Source: a virus
Length of the DNA stretch: 64,000 nt
Direction: 5' to 3' (one strand)
Virus record (IMG/VR): IMGVR_UViG_3300006921_004083
Location: 1 to 64,000 of that record
Below, in pieces: positions 8,234 to 19,100 of this stretch. Positions within the stretch are counted from its first letter, which is position 1; every line of letters begins with the position of its first letter. The notes beneath the pieces are model-generated. The model worked only from the letters and a program-made list of their open reading frames with translations, ran no database searches and was not told the DNA's origin. The position numbers and the translations under genes are program-made.

Positions 8234-9783
8234 TGTACTACGTTTATAAATTGTCCTAAAAGAGTTGCTTTCTTTTTATCACCTAAAGCTTGTCCTACAA
8301 AAGGAAAAAGCCTTTCTCGATAGTCTTGTTGAAGTCTCTCTAATTTTTCATCACTTTTATTTCTTGTTTTACTTTCATAGTGATATGCCACAGCATCACT
8401 AACAAATAAATTAACTCTTCCCTCTAGTAACACACTAAAGTTCAATTCGGCATCCTCAAAACACTCAATATAGGTTGGATTAAATCCACCAACTTTTGTA
8501 AATAAATCTTTTTCAATTAATAAAAAAGCGCCTGTATTACCCACAACTGGACTAGTCCCCTCTAAACGATGTTTATAACCCTGTCTTAAATTATAGTGGG
8601 TTATTTCAATTCTAGTTAATCCTCGTTCAGTTAACCAATCTTTTTTTAACCACAATAACATTCCACCATGTTGTACAGTGTTATCACCAAAATGTAATCT
8701 TGCCCCAACGGTACCAACTTTTTTTCTATTTTTCTTCCACACATTAACCATTCTAGTGATGGCATCATTGATAAGTTCGATATCATTATTACAAAATAGA
8801 ATGAGTTCAGTGTCCTCATCAACATACTCATATACTACTTCATTGTTTATTTGTGCGAAATTATAATAATCAAATTCGATCAGTTTAGTTTTGTTATTAG
8901 TTTCACAAAACTTTCTAATTTTTTCTAAATTAGTTTCCTCACTCCCTGTATCAGCAACTATTATTTTATAGTTATCGTATATTGTTTTTTCATATATTGA
9001 ATTAAGACAATTAAATAGAATATCTATATTGTCTTTTGTTGGGATTATAATAGAAAGTTTGGGTTGTTTTTTAATTGGTGTTTGTTTTTCCGAATAGAAT
9101 ATATCGAATTCCACCTCCGATGGTAAATTTCCTGAATATCTATTTATAAACTCTATCCGATTCTTTTCCCATTCCTCATTTGTTTGTCCTACAGATTTAT
9201 GGGTAATTCTAATATTGGTAATAACCCCTATTTTTACACCTTCTAAATGGTTAGAAAAAGTAAAATCAATATCATAAAAGTGAAATCCTTTGACTTCTTC
9301 GTTGAAGTGATTTTTAATTTTTGTCCTATTTACTCCAAAAAATAACCCATCCAAGATCACTACCGGAATTATGTTGGTGAGCATCGGTTCAGAATACTTC
9401 GATTCCCAAGTTTTACCGTTCTGTGAATGATTAACAATACCTACCATATTACTTAGGGGTTGGTTTATGTCTTCCCACCAACTACCGCTTTCAGGTAGTT
9501 TCCTAGTCCCGGCTAAACCTAATATACCATAATCTGAAGATTCAAAATGTGATAGTACTCTTTTACCCCATTTTTTTGTGTTAAAAATTATGTCATCATG
9601 ACAAAAAACAATTATATCATTTTTTGCGTCTTTAAGTGCTTTATTATAGATTTCCGTCAAAGAAGACCCATTTGGATTTTCATAAGATAAAACCTCTACA
9701 TTCCTAACACCACAAGTATCTTTTATGTGTTTTATATAACTTTCTTCTAATTTTCTTGTACTAAATACTATTGTTAAACCCAT
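8230..9783 (-). CDS. Two-domain GT-A glycosyltransferase
   Basis: About 517 residues, taking the ATG at 9781-9783. It lies right after the dut stop with an AGGAAA element upstream; the longer ORF would overlap dut. Two GT-A-like halves are visible. The first runs from MGLTIVFSTRK and contains FCHDD (about residue 65), a DxD-type metal site. The second begins near LSIIIPTKDN (about 245) and contains FCNNDIELI, the common GT2 variant motif. Two active sites suggest a bifunctional enzyme that adds two residues or alternates linkages. It is probably cytoplasmic, as no convincing transmembrane helices are seen. Whether both halves are active is an inference from the motifs. Confidence 0.75.
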   Translation of the reverse strand: MGLTIVFSTRKLEESYIKHIKDTCGVRNVEVLSYENPNGSSLTEIYNKALKDAKNDIIVFCHDDIIFNTKKWGKRVLSHFESSDYGILGLAGTRKLPESGSWWEDINQPLSNMVGIVNHSQNGKTWESKYSEPMLTNIIPVVILDGLFFGVNRTKIKNHFNEEVKGFHFYDIDFTFSNHLEGVKIGVITNIRITHKSVGQTNEEWEKNRIEFINRYSGNLPSEVEFDIFYSEKQTPIKKQPKLSIIIPTKDNIDILFNCLNSIYEKTIYDNYKIIVADTGSEETNLEKIRKFCETNNKTKLIEFDYYNFAQINNEVVYEYVDEDTELILFCNNDIELINDAITRMVNVWKKNRKKVGTVGARLHFGDNTVQHGGMLLWLKKDWLTERGLTRIEITHYNLRQGYKHRLEGTSPVVGNTGAFLLIEKDLFTKVGGFNPTYIECFEDAELNFSVLLEGRVNLFVSDAVAYHYESKTRNKSDEKLERLQQDYRERLFPFVGQALGDKKKATLLGQFINVVQ

Positions 9784-9784
9784 T

Positions 9785-10411
9785 TTATTTATTTCCTGTT
9801 GAACCGAAACCGCCAGAACCCCTTTCGGTTTTTTTATTTTTAACGTTATTAATAAAATCAACAAATTCTCCAGTTACCACCGGACACAAACAAGCTTGTG
9901 CGATTCGATCACCTTTCTCTATTTCTACTTCTTTATGACCAAAATTTGCCAATATTATTTTTATCTCCCCTATATAACCTTGGTCAATTGTACCTGGAGA
10001 GTTAAGTACAAAAAGATTTTTCTTAAGTGACAGTCCAGAACGACTTCTAACTTGTATCTCGAATCCTCTTGGGATGTCAAAACTTAGTCCCGTACCAATC
10101 AATTCAACCTCCTTTGGTTTAATTACTTTGTTTTCGGAGGCTCTTAAATCAAAACCACTATCTGATTTATATGCATATTCAGGGTCTTCATTTTCTGATT
10201 CATTTGCATACCCTAAATTAACCATAATCTTATCCATAGGTTGTCCAGTTGAACCTGGTTCTATGGTATCGTTGTAGGCATTAGTTGCGTCCGTAATTTG
10301 GCGGGTTAGTTCTGAAAGTTCCTCCAAGGTCGCGTCTTCAGAAAGAGACTCATACTTATCAACTAAGTGTCCAAACACTTTTTCTATTCTACCTGTATCG
10401 TCTTGTGACAT
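9785..10411 (-). CDS. dut: dUTP diphosphatase (trimeric type) with N-terminal extension
   Basis: All five trimeric dUTPase motifs are present: SDSGFDLRA (83-91), RSRSGLS (122-128), GTIDQGYIGEIK (140-151), GDRIAQ (167-172) and RGSGGFGSTG (197-206). It hydrolyses dUTP to dUMP and pyrophosphate, keeping uracil out of phage DNA and feeding dTMP synthesis. At 208 residues it is longer than the usual 140-155 because of about 60 extra N-terminal residues, which look helical and acidic with no motif I recognise. It lies inside a sugar/glycosyltransferase operon, which is unusual company for a nucleotide enzyme. Confidence 0.95.
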   Translation of the reverse strand: MSQDDTGRIEKVFGHLVDKYESLSEDATLEELSELTRQITDATNAYNDTIEPGSTGQPMDKIMVNLGYANESENEDPEYAYKSDSGFDLRASENKVIKPKEVELIGTGLSFDIPRGFEIQVRSRSGLSLKKNLFVLNSPGTIDQGYIGEIKIILANFGHKEVEIEKGDRIAQACLCPVVTGEFVDFINNVKNKKTERGSGGFGSTGNK

Positions 10412-10414
10412 ATT

Positions 10415-11113
10415 CTATAGATTTTTTACTTTTTTTATTATTTTTATTAAAGAACTCACATCTTTTTCACAATAAGACATAATTTCATTTTTTTTATTAC
10501 TATACCATGATTCATGTATATTTTCTCCATTTATTTTTGATTCCTTAGGTGATGGTATTCCCATAACTGAAGTTACTAAATGTAATGAAGATAATCCCTT
10601 ATAAGAACCAAAATTCCACATTTCTTTTGTATCGAGAGCTCTAACCTCCCAAGGTTTTGTATCGTGAGATGGTAATAATGAAGGAGGGTTAATGCCATTA
10701 ATTAACATTCTCTTACCCAAATAAGGTAAATCAAAATTTTTAATATTATGTCCACATAGTGTAAAACCAACCTTTTCAATCTTAATTAATAACTGAGCAA
10801 TTTGTTTTAATTCATCCTTTTCATTATCGCCACAAAAAGACTGTAACTTTTCCTCCTTCCCGTTTATAAAACCAACACTAGTACATACAATTTTACCGAA
10901 TTCGGGTAATAAACCTGAATATTTCTTATAAAGAAAATCACAATCTTTATCTGAATCCTCAGGGTAATGTCTACGAAAATAAGAACACCCAATACTATCC
11001 CATAAGTTCCATAAGACAGGGTTCTGTTCCTTCAAATCAAAGGAATCTTTGTAAGCTCCAGCAGTTTCAATATCTAGAAACAATAACTTATTTTCATTTA
11101 TATTTTCTAACAT
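10415..11113 (-). CDS. DEDDy-type 3'-5' exonuclease
   Basis: This 232-residue stand-alone exonuclease has the DEDD acidic residues in order: LFLDIETAG (Asp14, Glu16), a HNIKNFDLPYL segment for the second motif, and YCEKD near the C-terminus where the Tyr-x-x-x-Asp spacing marks the DEDDy subclass. It resembles predicted exonucleases related to the proofreading domain of family B polymerases. It may act in DNA repair, recombination or nucleotide recycling. The phage polymerase carries its own exonuclease domain, so this one is additional. A TATATTTG element lies four bases before its start codon. Confidence 0.78.
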   Translation of the reverse strand: MLENINENKLLFLDIETAGAYKDSFDLKEQNPVLWNLWDSIGCSYFRRHYPEDSDKDCDFLYKKYSGLLPEFGKIVCTSVGFINGKEEKLQSFCGDNEKDELKQIAQLLIKIEKVGFTLCGHNIKNFDLPYLGKRMLINGINPPSLLPSHDTKPWEVRALDTKEMWNFGSYKGLSSLHLVTSVMGIPSPKESKINGENIHESWYSNKKNEIMSYCEKDVSSLIKIIKKVKNL

Positions 11114-11125
11114 TTTACAAATATA

Positions 11126-12319
11126 CTATTTTTTTATTAAACTTTTATACCAAGAGGCTCTTTCTTTTGTTACTTCTTTAATATGATATTTTTGTACATC
11201 TTCATACAGTTGTTCCCCTAAATCCTTAATCATATTTGGATTGTTAATTAATCTTTTGATGTATTTATACCATTGTTTATGATTTTTTGAGGTTGGGATG
11301 AGTAGGGAATTTTTCTCGTGTACACAATCGATATTGTAAGGACCATAGTCTTGGGCAATCAATGCTTTTTTATGAAAACCTGCCTCAATAACTTTTAATT
11401 GTGACTTAACTCTATTAAAAGTATGCTCTTTTAGAGGGGCTAAAGAAATATCCATTTCATTGTAATTAGTTGCGTAGGTGGTGATAGGTTTAGTCCATAC
11501 CCTCTTATAGAATTCTCCTCCATCTCCTTTACGTTTCTTAAACTCAAGCAAGGAATCAATATCTGATTGGTTCTCCACCAGTTTATAATCATTTGTGAAG
11601 ATTTGTTCGTACTTGTACCAGACAGACTCCTTTGGTAAAATTGCTCGAACATTTTGTTTTCCTGTATTTTGGTCAATTTCGGTCATAGAACCTCGGGTGT
11701 CAAATCCACATAAAACCATCTGGTATTTATTTTTTAATGAAGCATCAGCATTTAATTTATGAATATTTCCTCTAAGAATTTCTAAATCTGATAAGTGAGA
11801 TGATCCCCCTAACCAACCAATTCTAATTAAATCAGATTCTACTGGTCGTGGTTGAAATTGTCTTTTCTCTGGATCAATAGCATTAGGGAATAATTCAATA
11901 CTTTTATTATATTGTAACATTTCATTTCTAAAAATCTCCGTAGTTGTAGTAATGTGTTGAGCCGCTTTTAAGTTTGCTACTATTCTTTCCCCTAACTTAG
12001 CTTCTTGTATCATGGCATAAGCTGGATGGTCTTTACCTGGAGCCCAATAATCGTCTAAATCCATAATGGTGGTAACTCCCCATTTTTTACAATCCTCTAA
12101 TAACCTTAAACAATTTCCCCAATCTCCCATACTTCTATGAAAATGAACTATATCGAAATCTTGCCAGTATGTATCACGATTTTTCCAAGGATCGTAATTG
12201 ATGTCTATTTTGAACTCATCTGGGAAATATTTCTCTAATGCGATGTGCGGGTCGATTGACCTAAAAGAACCTACTCCGGTCCTGTCTGAGGGTACTACTA
12301 AGATTTTTATTTTGCTCAT
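11126..12319 (-). CDS. GT4-like glycosyltransferase, first gene of the minus-strand operon
   Basis: This 397-residue GT-B type protein starts MSKIKILVVPSDRTGVGSFR. It has a DLDDYW segment near residue 94, an interdomain IGWLGGSSH near 169 and a C-terminal region (IKVIEAGFHKKALIAQ type) where Glu contacts the donor nucleotide in GT4 enzymes. It is the promoter-proximal gene of a 12 kb operon and faces away from the virion gene at 12,431 across a 111 bp divergent region. Target could be virion proteins, host surface polysaccharide or DNA; the sequence does not decide. Confidence 0.72.
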   Translation of the reverse strand: MSKIKILVVPSDRTGVGSFRSIDPHIALEKYFPDEFKIDINYDPWKNRDTYWQDFDIVHFHRSMGDWGNCLRLLEDCKKWGVTTIMDLDDYWAPGKDHPAYAMIQEAKLGERIVANLKAAQHITTTTEIFRNEMLQYNKSIELFPNAIDPEKRQFQPRPVESDLIRIGWLGGSSHLSDLEILRGNIHKLNADASLKNKYQMVLCGFDTRGSMTEIDQNTGKQNVRAILPKESVWYKYEQIFTNDYKLVENQSDIDSLLEFKKRKGDGGEFYKRVWTKPITTYATNYNEMDISLAPLKEHTFNRVKSQLKVIEAGFHKKALIAQDYGPYNIDCVHEKNSLLIPTSKNHKQWYKYIKRLINNPNMIKDLGEQLYEDVQKYHIKEVTKERASWYKSLIKK

Positions 12320-12430
12320 AATTATATTTTTATCTAATAATAATAAACAAATAAAATAATTAAATCAAATAAACTACATATATTAAAATACTTAGTGAGG
12401 TAAATATATTTATCTATATAAACAAAATAC
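12320..12430. promoter_or_regulatory. Divergent AT-rich intergenic region
   Basis: This 111 bp region separates the minus-strand sugar operon from the plus-strand adhesion genes, so it must hold promoters in both directions. On the plus strand a TATTTATC at 12,407-12,414 matches the recurrent TATTTATA motif, 16 bases before the ATG. On the minus side I see only AT-rich sequence with no confident promoter. Confidence 0.55.
12407..12414 (+). promoter_or_regulatory. TATTTATA-type promoter motif (TATTTATC variant)
   Basis: One-base variant of the recurrent motif, 16 bases before the start codon at 12,431. A similar 16-17 base gap is seen at 24,304, 26,819 and 58,886. Confidence 0.45.
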
Positions 12431-15400
12431 ATGGCAATACAAAATTATTACTTTAATAACCTCGATGCGTTCCTAAGTTACGACTCTTTTTGGGACTTTA
12501 ATCTTACTGATGATGAGCGAGATTATAATATGGAAGTAATTTATAATTCTTCTGTAATGTATTATAGTGCGGGAACAACTACATTTTCGGATTCTTTTTA
12601 TTCTTATAAATTACCAGTGATATTGGACTTAAACGATCCAAATAGTTCTCTTCAAATAGACACAATAACTAAGAATGATGATGGGACCACTTCAAATCTT
12701 GGAACCATTACCAATCAAGATGCTGGTGATGGACCAATTAATCCTGGAACTTATTATTCTGCCAATACTTTAGTTAGTAAAATGGCTTGGAGTTTAGCTG
12801 AGGTGACTGACGGACAAGTAGTAGAAGATATTGCATTAACTGGAATTGATAATGGTTTGACTCCTGGAATTACGGGAAGTGTTCTTACCTTAGAAACTAC
12901 TTTACCCACTACTCCCGTAGATTATACTTTTAATCCTCTTTATTATGATTATAGACTTAAATTACATTCAGTAACTGGATATACTAGTTTTTGGGATCGT
13001 AGACTAAATGGGGGGATTACAAGTTTTATTAATATTATAGGTGGGGGTTACCAAAATAATGGTATAGTAGGACAATATGTTGTTAATAGTGGTAATTACA
13101 CTCCAAGTTTAGGTGGTACCGGGGCTGACCTTATAATAAATGTAACAGGATTAACAATAACTGACCAAAACATTACTATTGTTGATGAAGGTAATTCATT
13201 TATAGTAGGAGAAACTATTACAATAAATGATGCTTTACTTGGGGGTGCTGGGGCAACCACACTAATTCTTCAAGTAGGTGGAGTAACAAGTGGGGGACAA
13301 GACACACCAGTAACTTATGGAATGAGGTCAAACTATGACAGGTCTGGTTTTTACTATGACTTATATGGTGGATTTTTCCAAGGGTTTTTTGATTTATGGG
13401 GATATGGATATCGAGTTTTACCAGATAGACAAGAAATGGGGTGGACGGTTGAGTCTTTACTTAAAGTTCGTTCATCTGGAGATAGTTGGAACAACCTAAG
13501 TGGGTATACACTAAATAATTTACATCCAAATAACGAGGGAATCTTTTTCTACTTAGGGGCGCGAGCCGAAAATAAATTTTGGAATTGTTTCCATGGGGAA
13601 ACTGGTTATACGACTACGTTAGGTTACCCTTTATATAGTTGTTCGGGTACTTGTGTTTTTGACGGACTTACTGGAAGTAGTTGTGGAGGACAGACAGGAT
13701 TTACGTACGACTCAAGTGTTTACGGAGGGAATGTTTACACTAGTGCGAGCACAGAGTACCAAATTTTAAGTAATAATTTTGCACTTAGACTTAGTGGTGG
13801 AAGTGGACAAGGATATAAATTAGGTTATCGGGTATTAAGATACACAGGAGATACTAATGCAGAGGGATACGCACAACCAGGTTCCGTTGATATATTTGAT
13901 ACCGACCAAACCCTATGTACTGGAGGTACTTTTACTAGTGGTTTCACAATAGAAGAACAATATACTACCGATACTATTTGTACTGGAGAAACGGCCAACT
14001 CTTGGTTTAAGGTTGACGCAGTATGGAAAAGAAATTACTACTATGGTTCAGATAGAGAAAAATTATGGAGAGGTGGATTAAATCTAATAACCAACATTAC
14101 TTGTGAAACCGCCACTACTGGTACTGTCACAGCAACTACTGGGACTACTGAATACTTGGTGGAAGAGATAGAAAGTGAAAAGATATTTTTACAGAATCCT
14201 GCATGGATTCGTGACATAAAGAGACGATTAGGTACTTTAACACTTTATGTTAATTCTAGACCAGTCTTAAAGGTACCTGATTTTGAGGAGATAATCCCTA
14301 GACGATTAAACGAAGTGGCAGAAAAACAAATAGGAGTACCCTATAATATAAGTTTTGGTGGTGGGTCCCAAGGACTTTACGATTCATTAACTTTAAGTGG
14401 AACACCTAAACAAGCGGCGGTATTGGATTCATGGATTTTTGACTCAACTAATTGGACACAAGTCATATTCGGAGCCCTTATTCTTGAGGGGTTTGATAGT
14501 GATGGGGTCGCGGATCCTTTAAGAGTTCCTGGCGCTTATTTAATCGGAAATGGTAATTCCGCAACCAGTGGAAATGGAGATGACTGGAGTATTGCGATTA
14601 ATGTCGATGCGGCTGGACTACCTGCCTACGCATTAATTGCTGGAGGGTTTGGGTTTTTGGTTGGTGATACAATTACTATTCCTGACGCTTCTTTAGGGGG
14701 TGGAGGTGCCACTGATGTTACAATAACATTAACTTCTACATCTACTGGTATAGTTGCTTATGGGTCAGATGGGGCGACCACAATAACATCTTCAGTCTAC
14801 AACGTAACTTCATACCAAACAAGTACTATTTTTTATGACAATACAAATTATAATCACCCAATAGTTCAGGGTGAGACATATGATGTTATTCTAAAAGGAT
14901 ATTCTATTAGTGGAAATACGGTAAATTCCCCAGCGAATTTTGATCTAGGAGTGTCTGGTATTACAGCAACCGCTCCAAATCCAGTTGTAACATATTTGGC
15001 ACAAAACGAAGAGTTAAGTTTCACATCTTCAACTATACACAGAAGTTATAAGGCAACTGAAACTGGTAATATTTTTGTAGGGGTAACACCTAATTCAGGA
15101 GGAGAAATAGTGATAGAGAGTTTAGTGGTTAGTAAAAGAGCACTAAAGAGAGACCCCGCCGATGAAAATATGTTGATAGAAGAAAATTTTGGGGGTACCT
15201 ATATGGGTGGGATATCACAAATGAGATTTTATAATAAGCCTTTAGATGCTAGTGAATTAAAACATAATTACTACATTAACACAGAAAGATATGGTTTAAT
15301 AGACTGTGATTGTGGCAATGATAATATTTTTGTTGAGGGGTGTGACACCGAATATGCAACATATAATTTTCCAGTGGGACAGGATACCATTTCATTAAGT

Positions 15401-15760
15401 TTTGGACAAAGAATGGTAAGGTGGGACACATATACTAGTGAAAACGTAGATGTTTGGGTTGGGACCTCTAACGGACACCCTCTACCTAGAAGATATAGTA
15501 GTGTTGAACCATACTGTTGTAAAGCAACTGATGGAGTTTGTAATGGAGATAATTATCTTAATTGTCAAACAGAAGCTGATTGTATTAGTACTGATTTTGG
15601 GAAATGTTCGGGTGTTTGGTATGATTCTGGTAATCTTACACCGGATATAGTTAAGTTCCCTTTTACAAGTGTACCAGAAAAACCAATGACAATTACAATA
15701 ACAAGAATAGCCGGAGGAAGTGAGGCTAAAATAACATTTACCGGAAAAAGAGTAAGGTAA
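12431..15760 (+). CDS. Large glycine/threonine-rich virion adhesion or structural protein
   Basis: This 1,109-residue protein has no identified enzyme motif. Two copies of a VGETITI/VGDTITI-type beta element with a following LGG.GATxxxI stretch occur near residues 260-290 and 740-770; such elements are common in T4-like phage fiber and baseplate proteins. A late segment (QMRFYNKPLDASELKHNYY) resembles the end of laminin-G/concanavalin-like domains. A Cys-rich stretch lies around residues 1,026-1,060. It opens the adhesion cluster, ahead of a small BppU-like protein and the beta-roll fiber. A fiber-associated or baseplate-peripheral role is inferred. Confidence 0.6.
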   Translation: MAIQNYYFNNLDAFLSYDSFWDFNLTDDERDYNMEVIYNSSVMYYSAGTTTFSDSFYSYKLPVILDLNDPNSSLQIDTITKNDDGTTSNLGTITNQDAGDGPINPGTYYSANTLVSKMAWSLAEVTDGQVVEDIALTGIDNGLTPGITGSVLTLETTLPTTPVDYTFNPLYYDYRLKLHSVTGYTSFWDRRLNGGITSFINIIGGGYQNNGIVGQYVVNSGNYTPSLGGTGADLIINVTGLTITDQNITIVDEGNSFIVGETITINDALLGGAGATTLILQVGGVTSGGQDTPVTYGMRSNYDRSGFYYDLYGGFFQGFFDLWGYGYRVLPDRQEMGWTVESLLKVRSSGDSWNNLSGYTLNNLHPNNEGIFFYLGARAENKFWNCFHGETGYTTTLGYPLYSCSGTCVFDGLTGSSCGGQTGFTYDSSVYGGNVYTSASTEYQILSNNFALRLSGGSGQGYKLGYRVLRYTGDTNAEGYAQPGSVDIFDTDQTLCTGGTFTSGFTIEEQYTTDTICTGETANSWFKVDAVWKRNYYYGSDREKLWRGGLNLITNITCETATTGTVTATTGTTEYLVEEIESEKIFLQNPAWIRDIKRRLGTLTLYVNSRPVLKVPDFEEIIPRRLNEVAEKQIGVPYNISFGGGSQGLYDSLTLSGTPKQAAVLDSWIFDSTNWTQVIFGALILEGFDSDGVADPLRVPGAYLIGNGNSATSGNGDDWSIAINVDAAGLPAYALIAGGFGFLVGDTITIPDASLGGGGATDVTITLTSTSTGIVAYGSDGATTITSSVYNVTSYQTSTIFYDNTNYNHPIVQGETYDVILKGYSISGNTVNSPANFDLGVSGITATAPNPVVTYLAQNEELSFTSSTIHRSYKATETGNIFVGVTPNSGGEIVIESLVVSKRALKRDPADENMLIEENFGGTYMGGISQMRFYNKPLDASELKHNYYINTERYGLIDCDCGNDNIFVEGCDTEYATYNFPVGQDTISLSFGQRMVRWDTYTSENVDVWVGTSNGHPLPRRYSSVEPYCCKATDGVCNGDNYLNCQTEADCISTDFGKCSGVWYDSGNLTPDIVKFPFTSVPEKPMTITITRIAGGSEAKITFTGKRVR

Positions 15761-15772
15761 CAAATTATAAAG

Positions 15773-15780
15773 TATTTATA
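15773..15780 (+). promoter_or_regulatory. TATTTATA promoter motif
   Basis: Exact TATTTATA only three bases before the ATG at 15,784. If it acts like the -7 box of Bacteroidetes promoters, the transcript would start at or next to the ATG and be leaderless. Confidence 0.55.
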
Positions 15781-15783
15781 TAC

Positions 15784-16185
15784 ATGGACTTTTACATTAG
15801 AAAAAACTCAACTGAACCAATCCTTAAGATGAAGGTTATACAAGATGGAAGAAATGACTTTCAAAATTTTCATGATCAATTGGCAAATTCATCAATAAAG
15901 TTTTCTATGAGAGATGTTACTACTGGTATTTATAAGATACTAAATCGTTCTGGTAGTATTGTTTCTGTACAAAATTTAGATGAAACAGCACCTATTGAGT
16001 ATTACATTTATTATAGATGGAGGGAGGTGGACACAAATAAACCTGGTAGATATCAGGGAGAATTTAGTATTTATCTAAATGATGACTGTGCGGAACTAAT
16101 AGTTCCAATTAGAGATGAATTATATATAAACATAAGCGACAGTTTTGCACGAAGTAATTGTGCTAACTGCGTATCAAATACATAA
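15784..16185 (+). CDS. Small beta-rich virion protein resembling BppU N-terminal domains
   Basis: This 133-residue protein starts MDFYIRKNSTEPILKMKVIQ. It contains an IKFSMRDVTTGIYKI segment and a later YRWREVDTNKPGRYQGEF stretch. That layout resembles the immunoglobulin-like N-terminal domain of phage upper baseplate proteins (BppU type), which links fibers to the baseplate. Three Cys residues lie near the C-terminus. It sits between two large adhesion genes, 11 bp before the beta-roll fiber, which suits an attachment or adaptor protein. The similarity is from motif memory, not a search. Confidence 0.5.
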   Translation: MDFYIRKNSTEPILKMKVIQDGRNDFQNFHDQLANSSIKFSMRDVTTGIYKILNRSGSIVSVQNLDETAPIEYYIYYRWREVDTNKPGRYQGEFSIYLNDDCAELIVPIRDELYINISDSFARSNCANCVSNT

Positions 16186-16196
16186 AAGAAGAATTA

Positions 16197-19100
16197 ATGG
16201 CTTGTAAATGTACACAAACAACAACAAATGCGACCGGAGGAGGGTCAATAACATCAGCACTTAGTGCTTGTACATATCCTCTATGGATAAACCACGTAAG
16301 TGGATGTACCGGTTCGGCCTTGGATATTCATTTTGGTAATCCGGGGGCTAATATCCTTTTTAATGTAGGACAGTATGATTATTATGAAGTGGGTTACGGC
16401 ACGAATAATATAGGTATTAATGTAACTAATCCTATCCATACATTATCTGTTGGGGGAACGATTGATGTTGAACAATATCTCCATCTAGGTGAGTCTGCGT
16501 TAACAGGGAGTTCTGCTGGTTCTGTTTATCTTGGTTATAACGCAGGAGAATCAAGAGATAATAACTCCAATTCAATGAAAAATACAGTAGTTGGAAATGC
16601 TTCTTTGGGATCAGGTGGGGTTCTTAATAATGCAAATGATAATACATCTATTGGATACGGAACACTAATGAATCTAACTAGTGGGAAAATGAACACTGTG
16701 GTGGGTTCTTTAGCGGGTAATGCCTTAACTTCACAAAATGGAAATGTTTATCTAGGTTATGGACAAGGTTATTATTCAACAACAGAAGAAAATACTTTAA
16801 GAATAGGGAATAAGGTACAAAATGGTGGTGGATCAACTAGACCCTTAATACAAGGTGATTTTGCCACTTCAGCGGCTACTATTTTTGGTTCCGCACGAAT
16901 AACTGGTGTACCAAAAGGTGACAACGGGTTTTTAACGATAGACGACGACGGATATCTACACAAATCTAAATTTACTAGTGGTCCTGGTGGTGGTGGTTCT
17001 AATTTATCTTTAGGGGTTTCTAACACAGGTATATGGACCGCTAACACAACAGATGCGGCTGGACTACCTTGGGACACTGCTGGTGATTTGCCGGGTTATA
17101 GAAGTGTTTCTATATCCGGGGGTACTAACAGTACCTCTACCAGTACAGACTGGACTGGAACTAGAGTTGGTATTGGGACAGGTAAACCAACGGTTCCACT
17201 ACATGTTAAAGCTCCTTTTGCTTGGACATATGTGGAGTCGGAGGGAACATCTTCTTACATTGCCTCTATAACGGATTCTACAATCGCTTATCTTGGGATG
17301 GCAGCCGGAGGGGGAGTACAATCAGGGTCTACAACCTGGAGAACCAAATCCTTTACTTCTAATCTATCGTTAGGTGGTGAAGGATTTATTGGAACTGGAT
17401 TCTCTATTATGAGAGCGTCTAGAGAAGTGGCAGGTGATGGGTCAACACAAACGGTAGTTAATCCTTTCGCAATTCTTGGAGATACTGAAAACTTAGACGG
17501 AGCCCTAGTTTTAAGGGGTGATACTAATCTGGGAGGTATTGGTGGTAATAGAGGTGTTGGTATCTTTACGGCTCGTCCAACTAAAGAACTTACTGTTGTT
17601 GGGTCTATTAGTGGTACAGGAGCAATTCATTCAACAGACTACCTAAAATATCCAAATCCATCTTTTGGTACCTATGTAGGATACCAATCTGGATCTGGAA
17701 CTACATCAGACAACTACAATACAGCAGTTGGATACCAATCGATTCAAGATATGGGGACCGCAAGTATGAGTTTGACACAAAGAAATACTGCCGTTGGTTA
17801 TAGGACACTAAATTCTGCAGGTTCTGTTATTGCTGGGACTGTAACCGATAATGTTGCAATCGGATATCAATCTTTACAATTAAACACAGGAGGAGAATAT
17901 AATGTGGGTATTGGAGTGGATACCTTAGGAAGTGGGGTTGATATAGACTCTCACGTGGCAGTTGGATACCAAGTCCTACAAGACTATACCGCAAATGATA
18001 CTGGGTCTAAAGGAAACGTTGGTATAGGTTATAGAACTATGAGAAAGGTCACTACAGGTGGACGTAATGTGGGGATAGGTTATTTTGTGGCGGCAAACTC
18101 AACAACATTAGGTGGATACAATGTTTACATTGGTGACGTTGCAGCAAATGGTGTTGATAACTCAGGGTATGGAAATGTAATTTTAGGGGCCGGTGCGGCA
18201 ACAGGAGGTACACCAGCCAATTCAACAATAGCGGTGGGATATAACGCACAAATTCCTTATGATGATGATTTCTTCATGAATATTGGTGATATCATTTATG
18301 CTAGAAAAGGGGATGCAGGTACTGGTGGTAGAGATACTGTTATGATTGGTGCTGGTTCTTATACACAATCATATACTCCAGACTTTACGGTTGGTGTGGT
18401 TGGTGCGTTAAGTGCAACAGGAGCCATACACTCAACAGATTATATTAAATTCCCTAACCCAGCAAGAAGTGTGTACATAGGTTGGAAAGGTAATTCTGGG
18501 AATACAACAAACACACAAAATACATCACTAGGATTTGATTCTTTTGGTGCAGGATTAAGTCTTATAGATGGGGCATCCGATAATACAGCAATTGGTTTTG
18601 AAACACTTAAATCTATAACAAATAGTTCAAACAATACAGCGGTGGGATCGAATTCACAACCAGAAGTAACAACCGGTTCTAAAAACACATCACTAGGTGC
18701 TAAAAGTTTACTACAAATGGTAACAGGTAGTGATAATGTGGCAATAGGTTATGGATCCTTAGATGAGTCCCATGGAGATAGGTCAACAGCGGTAGGTTCA
18801 GAATCATTGAATGGGGAGATGGATGGGATTCAAAACACGGGACTTGGTTATAGAACTCTTTATCTGAATAACACGGGAAGAGATAACGTAGCTCTTGGTC
18901 ATGGTTCAATGTACGGAGGGTCAGTCAATGCACATAATTACAACACAGCTGTGGGAGCAGGTTCATTATCCGGGATAACAACTGGAGGATGTAATGTGGC
19001 AGTAGGTAATAATGCAGGAGCGGGTATAACTAACCCTTTAGGAAAAATAACAACCGGTTCAAACAATGTTGTAATTGGTTGTCAGGCGGATATCAAAAAA

